Source: JAVBLD01 sp031553705
Lineage (GTDB): Bacteria > Bacteroidota > Bacteroidia > Bacteroidales > Marinifilaceae
Direction of reading: 5' to 3'
DNA: 64,000 bases
NCBI GenBank assembly: GCA_031553705.1
Contig: JAVBLD010000029.1
Location: forward strand, 1-64,000
The position numbers were made by a program, and so were the translations under genes. A model generated the notes under the pieces. The model ran no database searches and had not been told where the DNA came from. It was given only the letters and a program-made list of their open reading frames with translations. Positions 63,607 to 64,000 of the stretch are shown here, in pieces. Each line of letters opens with the position of its first letter. Position 1 is the first letter of the stretch.

Positions 63607-64000
63607 GATCTTCGGTTTTATATTGTGTCACTTCCTTCGCGTCGGTCCCCTTATCGAGGGTTGTCAGCATAATGTCCGGAATCTCAAAATTGATATTCCA
63701 GTTGTTTACATCCGCGATCAGCGTCAACGGTTCAAGTAATAAGTCCCGGACCGGTTTTTCAATTGCTTGTTTCATCGTAAACAGCTCCCGTTTGTCGCTT
63801 CCGGATTGGGAACCTTTGTTTTTCCCGGGGGTTGCGCCATTCAGGTGAGGATGTACCCCTTGTGCATAACAAAGAAAATTAGCCGCCTCCTCAGCATCTT
63901 CAATCCAGTCGCCGCCCTCTTTTTTATTGTCGATCACATTGATCCGGACTAACTTATGTTCGATCTTGTTCGGATCGATATAGTAACCGGAAAACCACAC
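63590..64000 (-). CDS. Portal-like phage protein, C-terminal part (cut by window edge)
   Basis: 136 codons of a larger gene whose start lies beyond position 64,000. The visible part has DWIEDAEEAANFLCYAQGV, HPHLNGATPGKNKGSQSGSD and KRELFTMKQAIEKPVRDLLL, then IPDIMLTTLDKG near the end. A Gly/Ser-rich loop followed by a helix with KRE and a late D-ILTTLD segment resembles the C-terminal part of portal proteins in Bacteroidota phages. I am not certain, as the decisive N-terminal part is missing. Confidence 0.5.
   Translation of the reverse strand: MWFSGYYIDPNKIEHKLVRINVIDNKKEGGDWIEDAEEAANFLCYAQGVHPHLNGATPGKNKGSQSGSDKRELFTMKQAIEKPVRDLLLEPLTLIADVNNWNINFEIPDIMLTTLDKGTDAKEVTQYKTEDHVTEE

Overview
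The window is a chromosomal segment of a member of the phylum Bacteroidota, most likely order Bacteroidales. The signs are the Bacteroidota-type promoters (TTTG, about 19 bases, then TAnnTTTG) in front of tRNAs and several operons, a large IspG of the Bacteroidota type, a TonB receptor with a carboxypeptidase-regulatory domain, a plant-type glutaminyl cyclase, DUF3078 and DUF3857 proteins, and a prophage built from Bacteroidota-type phage genes. I cannot fix genus or species from the sequence alone.

Positions 1 to about 45,420 are host backbone. This part holds a TonB-dependent receptor, tRNA-Val, a GH95 fucosidase, folB, tRNA-Cys, a DUF1254 lipoprotein, doxX, an outer-membrane barrel, alkaline phosphatase, a DUF3078 protein, ispG, an acyl-CoA ligase, cysS, a glutaminyl cyclase, ung, fructose-bisphosphate aldolase, typA, asd, a phosphopantetheinyl transferase, tonB, hflX, two DUF3857/transglutaminase genes, tyrS, cvpA, aspS, holB, ricT, two rhomboid proteases and an EEP-family hydrolase. 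Most are single genes or short operons separated by clear hairpin terminators. Two long genes are broken by frameshifts: a lamin-tail surface protein (24.1-26.7 kb) and the first DUF3857 gene (31.9-33.9 kb).

Positions 8.09-9.69 kb are a scar made of mobile-DNA remains: the 3' end of a second DUF1254 gene, a frameshifted traQ (DUF3872) of a Bacteroides-type conjugative transposon, a 56-codon small membrane gene that is still open, and the 5' end of an IS3-family (IS150-like) element whose first three bases now serve as the stop codon of doxX.

From 45.48 kb to the right edge lies a prophage next to tRNA-Ala(GGC). The integrase reads rightward beside the tRNA. A late operon reads leftward from the window edge: portal-like fragment, DUF6712, head-tail connection and tail genes, tape measure, tail proteins, a 1,529-residue tail fibre/tip protein, then holin, M15 endolysin and a spanin-like protein, ending at a branched hairpin terminator. 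Capsid, terminase, replication and lysogeny genes must lie beyond position 64,000.

The most interesting structure is a self-contained cassette inside the tail genes (59.81-60.96 kb). It has its own host-type promoter (TTTG-N19-TATCTTTG) overlapped by a perfect palindromic operator-like site, a leader hairpin, a 110-residue protein, a 22-bp perfect GC-rich palindrome, a helix-turn-helix protein, a 58-residue membrane protein missed by longer ORF cut-offs, a 19-bp palindrome and a rho-independent terminator. This is the architecture of a phage moron expressed from the silent prophage, probably self-regulated.
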